Shown: positions 34,012 through 43,443 of the stretch, in pieces | How the letters are laid out: each line of letters begins with the position of its first letter | Position numbering within the stretch: position 1 is the stretch's first letter | Assembly: GCA_028456385.1 (NCBI GenBank) | Contig: JALNQF010000316.1 | Coordinates: forward strand, 1 to 48,275 | Source: Ophiosphaerella korrae | Lineage: Eukaryota > Ascomycota > Dothideomycetes > Pleosporales > Phaeosphaeriaceae | DNA length: 48,275 nt | Reading direction: 5' to 3' | Translations under genes and position numbers: made by a program | Notes under the pieces: generated by a model | Told to the model about the DNA's origin: nothing | Database searches by the model: none | The model's input: only the letters and a program-made list of their open reading frames with translations

Positions 34012-34911
34012 CGGGTCGTGAACGGATTTTGTAGGTGCAAGCGGTGGGGAAAGGTATAGGAGCTTCGAACGGAGCAGGCTGAACGAATGTGTCGTCCCAG
34101 AGGCATAAAGGGCGGAAATACAATCGGCCGGGGCCCGAGATCTTCTTAGGATTCGGAAAAAGCATGCAGCGTCGCCACAGCCTCAAGACAGTTAAAGGTC
34201 TACGAAGTTTGCCAACGCTAGCAGGGAGGTGGCCGACCCGCTCTGACCATAGGGTTGTGCGGGTGGCGTTTGAGCATGGTGTTAGATGTGCGATCAGCAG
34301 GTCTCATAGTTGGCTTCTGAACTGGAGCAGGTGCCTGATAACAGAATGTACATAGCTGGCGCATCGTAACGGCCCATACCTGTAGGGTGCATGGCCATAA
34401 TAGAACACACACACACACACACACACACGTGAAAGTGCGTATACTTGGGGGCGTGAGTGAAGAAAGAATTTGGAGTGGTTGTTGCTGCTATTCGGAAGCA
34501 TATCTTGTCGCACGTGGAGTAAAAGCCAAGAGCCTTCATCCAGAGACAGATCAAATGTCTAAGGGGACGGACAGCAATTGGGTATGGTGTAAAGGATATT
34601 TGCCAGAAAGGGTTCAGTGACATCCTCTGTCTTAATGCGATTGAAGAATATGATGCTGAAGGATTGGCGCCAAAGATAGACGATAGACGATGAGGTTTGG
34701 AAGCTGTGCACAGGCCCTGGAGTGGCTCAGCCCTTGGCGTGGCTAGGTTCAAGGCTGGCCCGGCAACCAGCTGCCGCTACAACTCATGGATGCATGTCGC
34801 AATAAGGACTCCCTCCTCCTCTGTCGCTGTCCATCTCGCCACCCGCATATTCCTCCGAACGCATGCACACCTTAACACCCATCGCTCCGCTCTCTTCCCA
34901 TTGTTGCGCCT
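34012..34911. other. Intergenic region upstream of the PD-(D/E)XK gene
   Basis: No gene is supported. Short ORFs on both strands overlap each other. It contains an AC microsatellite at 34405-34428 and the presumed promoters of the HET fragment (-) and of the nuclease-like gene (+). Confidence 0.45.
34405..34428. repeat. (AC)12 microsatellite
   Basis: Twenty-four bases of uninterrupted AC dinucleotide, readable directly. Confidence 0.95.
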
Positions 34912-36489
34912 ATGGACTGCACAAACACATGGCTGGCCGACGTCCACGCTGTGGGCGGCCATTTTGAGCCGCCACCCAGGCCTGAAATCCCTGCTGAGTA
35001 TTCGCAGAAGCCTCGAAGGCGCCCCGCACCTGAGGCTTATCTCGCCTCTCCACCTCCCTCCACATGCACATTTTTCGCACAACCGAAACGACGACGTGCT
35101 GCGCTCTCCGAGATCGATCCGCCGAATCTAAAGCGACAGCGAGCCCTCAACGCAGTAGCGCACGTAATATCGCAGAACCCGCGGTCGCCAACGAGGAAGT
35201 CAAGCAGGCAGGCTGGGACAGCGGGTAAGGCGCGGATCACAACGCAAGAGGCGCCACCGGTGGATGTCATAGCGGCAGTGGAGCATATTGTACTTAGAAC
35301 GCAGCATGTCGTAGACCCTAATACGACACCACGGCCGACTCGTCGGAAGCGGGTAGCTCCTCTAGCGCTGCCAGCCCCAGACCTGCACACTAGGCCAGCG
35401 CCGGTACTGACGCCCAGCGTATCCGAGGAGCAAGCAGACGAGGACACAGAGGTTGAGTCGGTTCATGAATCAACAACTTCGAAGCGGTCGTGCAGCCCAA
35501 CCCGCCGCATGGTCGACCTTCAAATCGCGAAGAAGCCCGTGGTCTCCAAGACGGCGACATCAAGTACAGACGTCCCACAGGACGTGAAAACATTGTACAA
35601 GGCGATTCAAGCACTAGCTCGGCGGTCGAAAGGCGTCATTCCGCTAGGCATCGAGGTACAACTCCGAAGAACGCTTCTCACAGTCTCGTTGCTAACAGTT
35701 CACCAGACTGAGGTGAAACAGGACTCTAACGGTGACCTTGACGACTTGGAGGACTACGTGGCAAAGACATCGAATGGCAAGACGCACGAAGAATTGAAGG
35801 ACGAATTCAAAGCCATGCGAGATATCCGGAACGAGACCTCGGCGTGCAAAAGGAAGCACCTCCACGAACCGAGCTGGAACGAACTTGTGCACAGCCAGAT
35901 GCTGAAGCAAGCCATGCTCGGTCGCCCTGGGTTCTCGTACTACAACATCACCACTGCGCGCGTCATCAGGGAGCTTGTGCCAGGTAACGAATACGGCGAG
36001 CTTTTAAAGGGCAAGATGATTGACTTCGCCGTTACTCTTGGCCCTCCGCTAATCCATACGGCCAACGTCATTAACCGCCTCATTGCTTCTCCCCGAAAAC
36101 TCCAGCGTACTTGCAACCCCTCCGATTACTCTCCTCTCTGCTACGAACCCGTTGTTCTTGGCATCGAGACAAAATCCCCCGACGGCGGTAGTGAAAATGG
36201 CGAGGTGCAGCTATCCGTTTGGGCAATGGCCTACTTCAATCGCATGCGCCAGCTCATCCAGGACCCGGTGGATATGACACTCCCTCTGCTCTTGATTGCT
36301 GACGCCCGCTGGAAGTTGTACTTTGCCAGCGATTTAGCGCATGAGATTCATCTTGTTGATGCTGTGGATATCGGCACTACGGCTGATATTATTGGTTGTT
36401 ATACTATCTTGGAGGCGTTGAGGGTCATATTTAGGTGGGTGGAGGATATATATGCCCCGTGGTATTCAGAGGGAGTGAAGCCTGAGTGA
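34912..36489 (+). CDS. PD-(D/E)XK nuclease-like protein (fungal PDDEXK_12 type)
   Basis: The uninterrupted ORF encodes 525 residues from ATG at 34912. Residues 1-220 are basic, Pro/Ser/Thr-rich and disordered, with KRRR-type clusters that could direct it to the nucleus. Residues ~225-515 form the conserved domain: DVKTLYKAIQALARRSKGVI, SWNELVHSQML (glutamate 324), GKMIDFAVTL (aspartate 371), LGIETKSPDG (E419-T-K421), ADARWKLYFA and ADIIGCYTILEALR. The E...D...ExK arrangement is the PD-(D/E)XK core, and all key residues are present. The family is widespread and expanded in filamentous ascomycetes, with unknown biological role. The name PDDEXK_12 rests on recall of the motif pattern. GC content is normal, there are no frameshifts, and it is one of the healthiest genes here. 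Confidence 0.85.
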   Translation: MDCTNTWLADVHAVGGHFEPPPRPEIPAEYSQKPRRRPAPEAYLASPPPSTCTFFAQPKRRRAALSEIDPPNLKRQRALNAVAHVISQNPRSPTRKSSRQAGTAGKARITTQEAPPVDVIAAVEHIVLRTQHVVDPNTTPRPTRRKRVAPLALPAPDLHTRPAPVLTPSVSEEQADEDTEVESVHESTTSKRSCSPTRRMVDLQIAKKPVVSKTATSSTDVPQDVKTLYKAIQALARRSKGVIPLGIEVQLRRTLLTVSLLTVHQTEVKQDSNGDLDDLEDYVAKTSNGKTHEELKDEFKAMRDIRNETSACKRKHLHEPSWNELVHSQMLKQAMLGRPGFSYYNITTARVIRELVPGNEYGELLKGKMIDFAVTLGPPLIHTANVINRLIASPRKLQRTCNPSDYSPLCYEPVVLGIETKSPDGGSENGEVQLSVWAMAYFNRMRQLIQDPVDMTLPLLLIADARWKLYFASDLAHEIHLVDAVDIGTTADIIGCYTILEALRVIFRWVEDIYAPWYSEGVKPE

Positions 36490-37489
36490 TATAATTCCAG
36501 CAGACGCATAGCCGATGAAGGTTTAGCATATATCCATTAATTTGTCAATTGCTTGGCAAAGTGATGGATACGTATTGACTTTCTTTTCCTTCTGGATTAT
36601 CAGCCTTGATCGTACCTGGCTGGCTAAAGCTCCCGTTTTGGCTCCTACATTGGAACTCGTTCCTGGGGCCTGGTTCTGGGCCCAGGCGAGATCAAATATG
36701 GTTAGAGGCTGTACTCGAACCTCCTGGCACTCACCCGCTCGGATTGCGTGACGGGGATTGAATACGTTCTGATGGACGAAGGAGGTTGAAATTGGCATCG
36801 GATGTCGCCACTTCTGGTAGGGGGCGCAAAGAGGCCCCGAGTCAATCGCGAGATGAATCTAGAACCGGGCACTCGGAGTCGAACGGCGGGAACTAAAACA
36901 AGGCCGTCCTTGACGGTTTGTAATCCAACGCCGGTCAGTAACGTTAAGTTCTCAGGAAGACTGGGCGCTCCCAAATCTAGGGACTAGAAATAAACTTGCG
37001 TAACGGCTGCCTAGTGTCGTGCAGCTAGGGAGAGTCCCACTATAAATCCTATAGTGAGCCTCGTCCCAACTTTCCGGTTCCGGATCCCTTCCGACTCCCC
37101 GGGATCTGATCTGTTATCAGATCTCTCGGCATCCACCCGCTATAAGTGGCGATATCTGCGGTCTATTTTAAGCTCTTCCTTCCCCGCACCAAAACAGCTT
37201 CAACACAAGGGTACGGCTAGAGGAGGCAGCAGCTCATCTGACCATGAAATAAGCGAGGTTGTGATGGCGCCAAACCAAAACTGGCATACCAGCCGCTTTC
37301 AGCTGAATTTTTTTTTTCTCATCCTAACTAAACTAAACACTACTGTGCTGGAGATCCCACTGGCCCCTCCAGCGCGCGCACCAAACAGGGCCTTAGTCAA
37401 CGTGCACAGCACGAGGAAAGCGGCTTAAAGAGACGACTTTGGATCTATAAATACCTTTTACACCAGATGGAGTTGGCCACAATAGGGAA
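36490..37489. other. Intergenic region, possible degenerate repeat
   Basis: No gene is supported. 37020-37200 has a TATA-like CTATAAATC and a perfect hairpin GATCTGAT-CTGTT-ATCAGATC at 37103-37123. TGGCGCCAAACC follows near 37265, resembling a primer-binding context, so an old LTR is conceivable, but no paired copy is in the window. Confidence 0.4.
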
Positions 37490-37790
37490 AATGTGAGTTC
37501 AGTCGACTGTGCAGGAAGTCTGCATGTGCGAGTAAGTGTAAGACTGTATCTGGGTGACTGTGCGGAGGTTTGCGTGCGCGGGTAGGTGTAACTGTATCTG
37601 GATGACCGTACGGGAGCTTGGCGTGTGCGGGAGTTTCGCGTATGCGGACAAGTGATATCCGGTATCTGGATGTCCGTACGGGAGGTTTTTGAGTGCGGGC
37701 AAGTGTAAAGACTGCATTTGGGTGACCGTACGGGAGCTTTGCACGCGCAAGCAAGCGAGTTTGGCGTTTCGCGTATGCGGTCAAATGCAC
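37490..37790 (-). repeat. Minisatellite arm 1 (about five ~50-60-bp units)
   Basis: Imperfect units start near 37490, 37536, 37585, 37651 and 37703, each containing a form of GTRTCTGGRTGACCGTACGGGAG. The palindrome CCGTACGG recurs. The unit at 37585 carries a ~20-bp extra piece (GTTTCGCGTATGCGG) that reappears near 37765. In reverse complement the units match arm 2. Confidence 0.75.
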
Positions 37791-37899
37791 AAAATCTCAT
37801 ATGCTGGAAAGCAACGAAAAGACGCCAGCCACATGGATACCAAGACCTTTGTCCACAACAGTGCAGCGACGCAGTCTGTTTGCTGTGATTATATCAGCC

Positions 37900-38280
37900 A
37901 CTTGACAACCCGCGCATGCAAAATTCCCGCGCGGCCAGCCGAAACAAGTTTCCACTTGCCCATGCACGTAGTCTGGCCGCAAAACCTACCTAGCCGCGCA
38001 CGCAACAATCCCGCGTGGTCAACCAGAAATAGGTCTCTACAGCTGCCCATATACACAAAATTACCGTACGGTCGACTAGGAACAGGTCCCCATCTACACG
38101 TGCACGCAAAATTCCCGTGCGGACAAACAGAAACGGGTCTCAGTACCTACCCGCAGAACCAGCCTACTCGCACACGCATATCTCCCACGCGGTCAAAATT
38201 TGCCGTGAGGTCTGCAAGAAAACGTCTACGCCTACTTGTACATACGAATCTACCGTGGGGTCATTTAGAATAATGCTAAT
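37900..38280 (+). repeat. Minisatellite arm 2, opposite orientation (about six units)
   Basis: Units near 37911, 37994, 38052, 38100, 38167 and 38240 share GCACGCAAAATTCCCG, then YRCGGTC, then AGAAACAGGTCTC and a pyrimidine-rich end. This is the reverse complement of the arm 1 unit. The two arms are separated by about 110 bp. Open frames across the arms (37393-37800 -, 37689-38273 +) look like by-products of the repeat and I do not call them genes. Confidence 0.75.
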
Positions 38281-39287
38281 CCGAATAGACTCTTGTCTAC
38301 AAGTGCTTAATATTTGTTTAGGTATAGGTCATGCGATCTAGCTGAAGCTTATAAAAATGCTTTAGCAGTGTATATGATCCTTTGAACCACAAACTAAACG
38401 TCAATTATCTTGGAGATTGAATATTTCTACGTGACTTCTATGACTATCGTGACTGTAGGTCAGTTCGGGAGAAACGTTACTTTTAGATCGAAATGGATAC
38501 ACTGATCGTTCTACCCCCGCCGCCAACTCACCAATCATGGATAGGCTCGAAGCGCGACGATAACGTGTCCCGTCATTGGACCGTTGCGCCACCCGCATAT
38601 CGCCATACCGTTGCACAATTCGACAAATGGAATTATGCCAACACAGGAGTTAGCTAAGCTAAAACTGGGTAGTTAGCCTCTTTCGTTTTATTCATGCCGC
38701 AAATCACTCGTCAGTGCAGTCTATGCGTCAAATAAGGTGGCAAGCGTTTTCTCAAACTAGAGACCTCTTGTCCTAGGACACAGGCTCGTCACAGGACATC
38801 GCTAACTGCAAGACATGCCAGTCCCAGATGTGGACTTGTCCCAAGACCGTCATAGTCCGGGGCTATCATTAGTCATGACAAGGGTTCATTCTGGTTTGAC
38901 GGATTGAAGGTTACTTCTTGGGGGTCCTGGATGACTTTTCACAGTGACAATACTAGAGCTCAGGGTCCTGTGGTTAGACTCATGATGCATTGATGGTGGT
39001 GCATTAATGGTTACGAACGGTACAATTTGGATCCAACAGCGGCATTGTTGCTAACATGATCTGTTCTCGATTCCTCCTCGATCCAACACCGAGATTGCGA
39101 GAATGATTCGACTTGTCGTTATACCTAGCACGCTCATGCGACTTCTGAGAGCGTCGCATCACTATGACTTTGGCGTAGCATGTCCAGGGGATCTGCGTCT
39201 ATCAGACAGCGAGCATTCAACCCATCATGCCTGCTGCCAGATCCACTCTCTGCCATTCCAATGCCTGTATTTTCGGCGATCTTCATC
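38281..39287. other. Intergenic region without a supportable gene
   Basis: Only short ORFs without motifs. A - strand segment near 38555-38605 resembles RNA polymerase III boxes (TGGCGCAACGG, GCTTCGAGCC) but does not fold as a tRNA. Confidence 0.4.
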
Positions 39288-39482
39288 CTATACCCACGTA
39301 CTAGTTGTGGATGCACTAGCTTGTGGCGTACTGGTCATGTGTCGCTTCCGTTGACTCTCTTGGCGAGTCGAACTTCTCGTCGAACGTTTAGCTGGTAGCC
39401 TGAGTTCTGCAGGCTCCTCTAGCGAGCTGTCGGATTCTTCTTCACTTGACGCGTTCGTGTCTTCATTTAAAGAAGGTTCCGA
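39288..39482 (-). pseudogene. In-frame 3' extension cut off by a stop (DUF7924 gene tail)
   Basis: After the TAA at 39483-39485 the same frame continues for 64 codons, SEPSLNEDTNASSEEESDSS followed by LEEPAELRLPAKRSTRSS and a Ser/Thr/Arg tail, to TAG at 39288-39290. An acidic then basic, serine-rich tail of this kind is usual at the C-terminus of the family as I recall it. The TAA therefore looks like a recent nonsense change. Confidence 0.6.
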
Positions 39483-40979
39483 TTATTGTGTCATGGTGTA
39501 CGATTCTTCTGTCTCTTCTGCGGTCACAAAGCTGAGAGCCGGGCCGGCACTTTCATCAGCTGCCGCTACGTCATCTGACCATTCATTCACATGCATAATT
39601 GCTGCATCTCTTTGTTCCTTGGCCCAGTCCCGTCCGTTTCTGTAGGCAGTAGCTCCGGCTCGAAAAGCTTCGACACTACCAGTCATACCGTAAGTGTTGA
39701 TCTGGTTCATGTACGTCTCCGGCCGTCCCCCTGCCGTGCGCGGCGGCCCGATGTGGTTGGTGTATATCTTGAGAGTGCCATCGTGATAGATGTTCGATAT
39801 CGTGTACGCATTGTTGTCGTATGCTGGCGTGCTCTGTCCGTATGTGCGCAACGAATGCATGCCCCTCGCTCCCAGCGCACCGTCGTAGCAGGCCTGTCGC
39901 TTGGCGACCGCAGCTGACCCATCCTGGCCTTTGACTTCGAGGAAGAAGTTTGGCGCCATGGGAAGGTCCTCCTGCGTCGAGGGCATGATGTGATGGCCGA
40001 CCGTCTCGCGCACCTCTCGGTGGAGCTGCTCGGGCCGGGCGCCGTAGAAGACGTCGGGTTTGCCCTGTGCGAGCGTGCGATCTGCAACATCGTCGAGATT
40101 CGTGAATAAAATCCCTCCCGAGCGACATCTTCTGTCTCCAACGTTGCCTTCAATATAATGGATGACTGAGTCGCACACTTGCGGTTCCTTCTTCGCATGC
40201 GCATCAGCCTGCACGAAGTCATCGAACTCTTCCTCGCCGAACCTCGAAGGCGTCAGGGACGGCCGAGGTTGCGCCAGCATTTGATTAAAACCGTCCCAGT
40301 TATCAGGCTTCGGAGGTCTACTACCGTCAGGGTAACTATACTGATAAGGGTAAATGTTGTTGTCAACGAGTATTTGTTCAAACTGGCGATCGCACGGCCC
40401 AGGGCCCTTGGTTTTAGGCGTAACTGTCGTCGGTACGGTGCTGTGAGTCGCTACTAACTCGGGCCTTCGGCTGCGGCGACTGGACCGGCTTGAACTCATC
40501 GTGTGAAAGGTAGGATGATGATGTTCAGGATACTACGCAGTACCGTTAGCCTCATAGATAAGCAGATATCCTATAATACGCACGCTTCTAAGTTCCGATA
40601 AGTCTGGACCACCTTGGCGGGCGTACAGCTTAATCTTCTTTGCAATGCGCGATTCGTAGCTTTCGATGGGATTGACTGTGTACTCAGCCCCGCAATGAGA
40701 TCTCTGCAGCTTAGCAGTGCAGCTCCGAGTCACCGGCCGACGGGCGTATTGATGCGCTGAACGTGGATTTGGGCGAGCTTGACGGGTCCTTCGGTCGAGC
40801 TCCTTCAGCGCGCGTTTGGTCAGCCAGACCTTTGACACGTTATCCCAGTATGCTGACGATGCATGCGACCTATGGCGGCTGAGCCTCTGCCTTTTAGGTG
40901 TGGGATGGGACGTCTTCTCAAGTTGGACTGGCTCTTCGCGCTGTCGTTTACGAGGATTGGAAGGGGATAATGATGGCAT
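39483..40979 (-). CDS. DUF7924-type protein with D...ExK nuclease-like core, one intron
   Basis: The model joins 40979-40584 and 40532-39483 (481 residues). The first exon starts at ATG 40977-40979 (MPSLSPSNPRKRQREEP). The frame is open further upstream but without ATG. A 51-nt intron (40533-40583, GTGCGT...GCTAACG...GTAG) removes the TAG that otherwise splits the ORF. Exon 1 has the family N-terminus (AYWDNVSKVWLTKRALKELD, ARQGGPDLSEL). Exon 2 has the core with GKPDVFYGARPEQL (D292) and APNFFLEVKGQDG (E331-V-K333), then KRQACYDGALGARGMHSLRTY. PD...ExK suggests a restriction-like nuclease fold, with function unknown. The ORF ends in TAA at 39483 ahead of an in-frame extension, so the tail is probably shortened by 64 residues while the core is complete. 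It is divergent from the CK1-like gene, with 301 bp between starts. Confidence 0.8.
40533..40583 (-). other. 51-nt intron of the DUF7924-type gene
   Basis: On the - strand it begins GTGCGTATTA, has a perfect fungal branch site GCTAACG 15 nt before the end, and ends TGCGTAG. Its length is a multiple of three and the only stop in frame is the TAG of the acceptor. Retention would therefore give a 148-residue protein lacking the nuclease core. Confidence 0.75.
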
Positions 40980-41280
40980 GGAGTGACCGCAGCGTGGTGA
41001 CACGCGAAGGCACAAAGAGGCGAAGAAGTGGAAGGGAAGAGTTGGCGTCTATATTGTGCGTTGTTTGCGACATGAACGGCGCAAACAATTGAGGTGGCTG
41101 GTTGCAGCGTGCTCACCCTAGCTACTGCCCCGCCTTTTGTGACTGAACGAATGGTCCTTGATAGCTTCTGAACTTAGCGACGTTTATATGTCGATGAAGT
41201 CTGCCTTTGACCACAAGGCCCTCTCGCGGTTGTCATGGAGAAGGTAACGCACCGAGTTTTGACCCGCTCAGTAGAGACTG

Positions 41281-42317
41281 ATGCCGCGATTCCAGGAATT
41301 TACCATTCTTATCGAGGACAGGTACCGTCTAATCCGAAAGATCGGCGAAGGCGGTTTTGGCCTCGTCTACCTAGGTACTTATGTCAGCTTCCACTCGAGC
41401 ACCATAAGCTGATCGAACCAGGGAGCGACATTGTTTCAAAAGAACAAGTCGCTATCAAGCTCGAACATACCCGCCATGGTTCTCGAAAGCTGGAGGGCGA
41501 GGCGGATGCTTTTAAAGCATTGGCTGGTGGAATAGGCATACCACGCGTCCTGTGGTTCGGACAGGAATGCGACTACTATGTGCTTGTCCTCGATCTTCTG
41601 GGGCCATCGCTCGAAGATCTATTCAACTATTGCGAACGAAGGTTCTCACTCAAGACAGTCCTGCTCTTGGTTGATCAACTCATCACTCGGATCGAATACA
41701 TACACTCCAAGTCGCTTGTCCACCGCGACGTCAAGCCAAACAACTTCTTAATGGGCACAGGCAGGCATGGAAACACAGTGTATGCCGTCGACTTTGGTTT
41801 GGCAGAAGACTATCGCATGACAAATAACCGGGGACGCTATGAGGGCACTTATCGGTATGCAAGCATTAATTTCCACAATGGCATAGGTATGCCACCCCTT
41901 TAAATATTTCTATCAGACTCTGACATCGCCATTGTAGAGCAGTATCGACGAGACGACCTAGAGTCGCTCGGATATGCCCTTGTTTACTTTTTCCGGGGGT
42001 CATTACCATGGCAAGGGTTAAAGGTCGCTAAAGGAGAAAGCAAAATGGAACGGATCAAGGAGATGAAGACGAACATATCGGCAGGCGAACTCTGCAGAGG
42101 CCTTCCTATTGAGTTCGAAAGCTACATCAAATACTCTCGATCATTAGGAGCAGACGTCAAACCCGATTATCGGTATCTTCGAGGCCTTTTCCGAGGCCTA
42201 TCTAAGCGCCATGGGATCGATTATGATAATGTTTTCGACTGGACCGTAAAGAAGTACATCGAGGATCACAGCGAGCTTGATAAGCCCGTTTCTAGCTTGT
42301 CACGACCAGCCCATTAG
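41281..42317 (+). CDS. Casein kinase 1-like protein kinase, two introns
   Basis: Exons are 41281-41374, 41422-41886 and 41938-42317 (312 residues). Start ATG 41281 ([20 protein letters not shown]) is preceded by an in-frame stop. Intron 1 is 47 nt (GTACTT...GCTGATC...CCAG), intron 2 is 51 nt (GTATGC...TCTGACA...GTAG). Both restore CK1 phase: [17 protein letters not shown] and [20 protein letters not shown]. Motifs: GEGGFG loop at 22-27, lysine 44, [10 protein letters not shown] at 132-141, DFG at 155-157, and CK1-specific GTYRYASIN in place of APE. The C-lobe is complete ([45 protein letters not shown]). It lacks the long C-terminal tail and palmitoylation cysteines of Yck-type kinases and diverges from the housekeeping CK1 consensus, so it is probably an accessory paralog with active catalytic residues. 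Confidence 0.88.
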
Positions 42318-43031
42318 CTGCTATGACCGATTTCGGTCCAGACAGTTGGCACTGGATGGTGGCGTCACCCGTGATATACAGATAGAAAAAAAGCTGCTCA
42401 GTAACCCCCCGTATTTTGTGGATCACTCTATCGCTGGCGACGCTATCGTCCCAACATCGGAAAAGTTTTTGTTCTCGTCAAATGACATTCAGTATGTAAG
42501 GTGCACTAGTGCATAGTCGGCTGATATACCAAGGGGCAAAAGGAGGAAATGTCAAGTTTAAGTGCGAACATCAATACTAAACGCTAGTAGGTCTCGACAA
42601 ATAGCAAAACGAAGATGCAAGTAAACTCTCGGAAGGGGCCGATTTTAGGTCCCTCATACCTGTGACTCCTAAGATAAACGAGGGTAACTTAGTTAACGTT
42701 ATACTGTAATACATCTTAAAAATAGTCAGCATCAATCGTGAGCAGAGCCGCGCGCCAAGTCTCACCTCGTGTGATACTCTTTCCTGCTCTCCACGTCATC
42801 AAGAGTCTATCAGTTTGTCACAGAATACAGCGCTACACTGGCGGCAAGAGGTCAAGCCCTCTGGGTCATTCGACAGGACGTGCTGCATTGCCCACTTTCT
42901 CTGTGTGGAGAAGTGGAGGCCAGTTCATTATAGGAAATCCTAGAATACGGGAGCTGCTGCAACCGTTAGCTCTGACGCATCGATCTCGTCCCGTGTCGAC
43001 AGGGTGATAGCTGTGCTAGCCTTAGGGCCCT
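42318..43031. other. Intergenic region without a supportable gene
   Basis: Short overlapping ORFs only, with no motif on either strand. It may include eroded downstream sequence of the ferric-reductase-like fragment (-), but no later transmembrane or FAD/NAD motif could be read. Confidence 0.4.
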
Positions 43032-43443
43032 TCAAGAAATTCTACATTGGCTGAAGATGAAGTGTATGTGACTACCGCACATCAACGGCGTAAGGTTGGC
43101 TAAGGAGAGCAAAGCAGATCTCTTTGAGAGATCGCCCGTGTTCGTAGCTTTCCATGAGATTGCAAAAGTGTTGGCTACGATGATCGCCAATACGCAGAGC
43201 GCATAAATTCGGGTGGTATCGTCATGAGGTATAAATGAAGGAAGGCACGAATAATACAGTTTCCAGAGAGAGAGATGTTTGCCCGAGCTATGTATAATTC
43301 GATAGGTGAAGCCAGCGAGCACACAAATCACAAAGTAGGCTATAGTACCGATTGCTATGACAAGATAAATGCTAGTTATGTCTATTGTACTTTGAAGCTG
43401 TATCGCAAAACGTGCATCGTGTTTATATTGTAGGATTGGTGCT
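43032..43443 (-). pseudogene. Ferric-reductase-like N-terminal transmembrane fragment
   Basis: The - strand frame is open from about 43443 without an ATG: PILQYKHDARFAIQLQSTID, then a membrane helix ITSIYLVIAIGTIAYFVICV, a polar loop, a second helix YALCVLAIIVANTFAISW, and RSALLSLANLTPLMCGSHIH before TGA at 43032. The layout (outer segment, helix, loop, helix, then S/A-x-x-NLxPL-x-x-G) resembles the first part of fungal FRE-type ferric reductases. The heme-histidine helices and the FAD/NADPH domains are absent. It lies next to the AT block and is truncated. The assignment rests on pattern recall, and another multi-pass family is possible. Confidence 0.4.

Noticed and set aside
34294..34752. 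152-codon - strand ORF spanning the AC microsatellite
   Set aside because: It runs through (AC)12 in frame, has no motif, and competes with + strand ORFs of equal quality.
36990..37270. Possible solo LTR or copia leader (TATA-like box, TGGCGCCAAACC)
   Set aside because: No second copy, no TG...CA termini and no target duplication could be identified.
37393..38273. ORFs of 110-194 codons across the minisatellite arms
   Set aside because: Open frames arise from the repeat unit on both strands; no domain, and overlapping frames are equally open.
38555..38610. Pol III A-box/B-box-like strings on the minus strand (possible tRNA or SINE)
   Set aside because: Box spacing is too short for a tRNA and no cloverleaf stems form; no A-rich tail or second copy was found.
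41235..41903. Unspliced 222-codon ORF as the CK1-like gene
   Set aside because: Its first 50 residues do not resemble a kinase; splicing 41375-41421 and 41887-41937 and starting at 41281 gives a complete CK1 domain.
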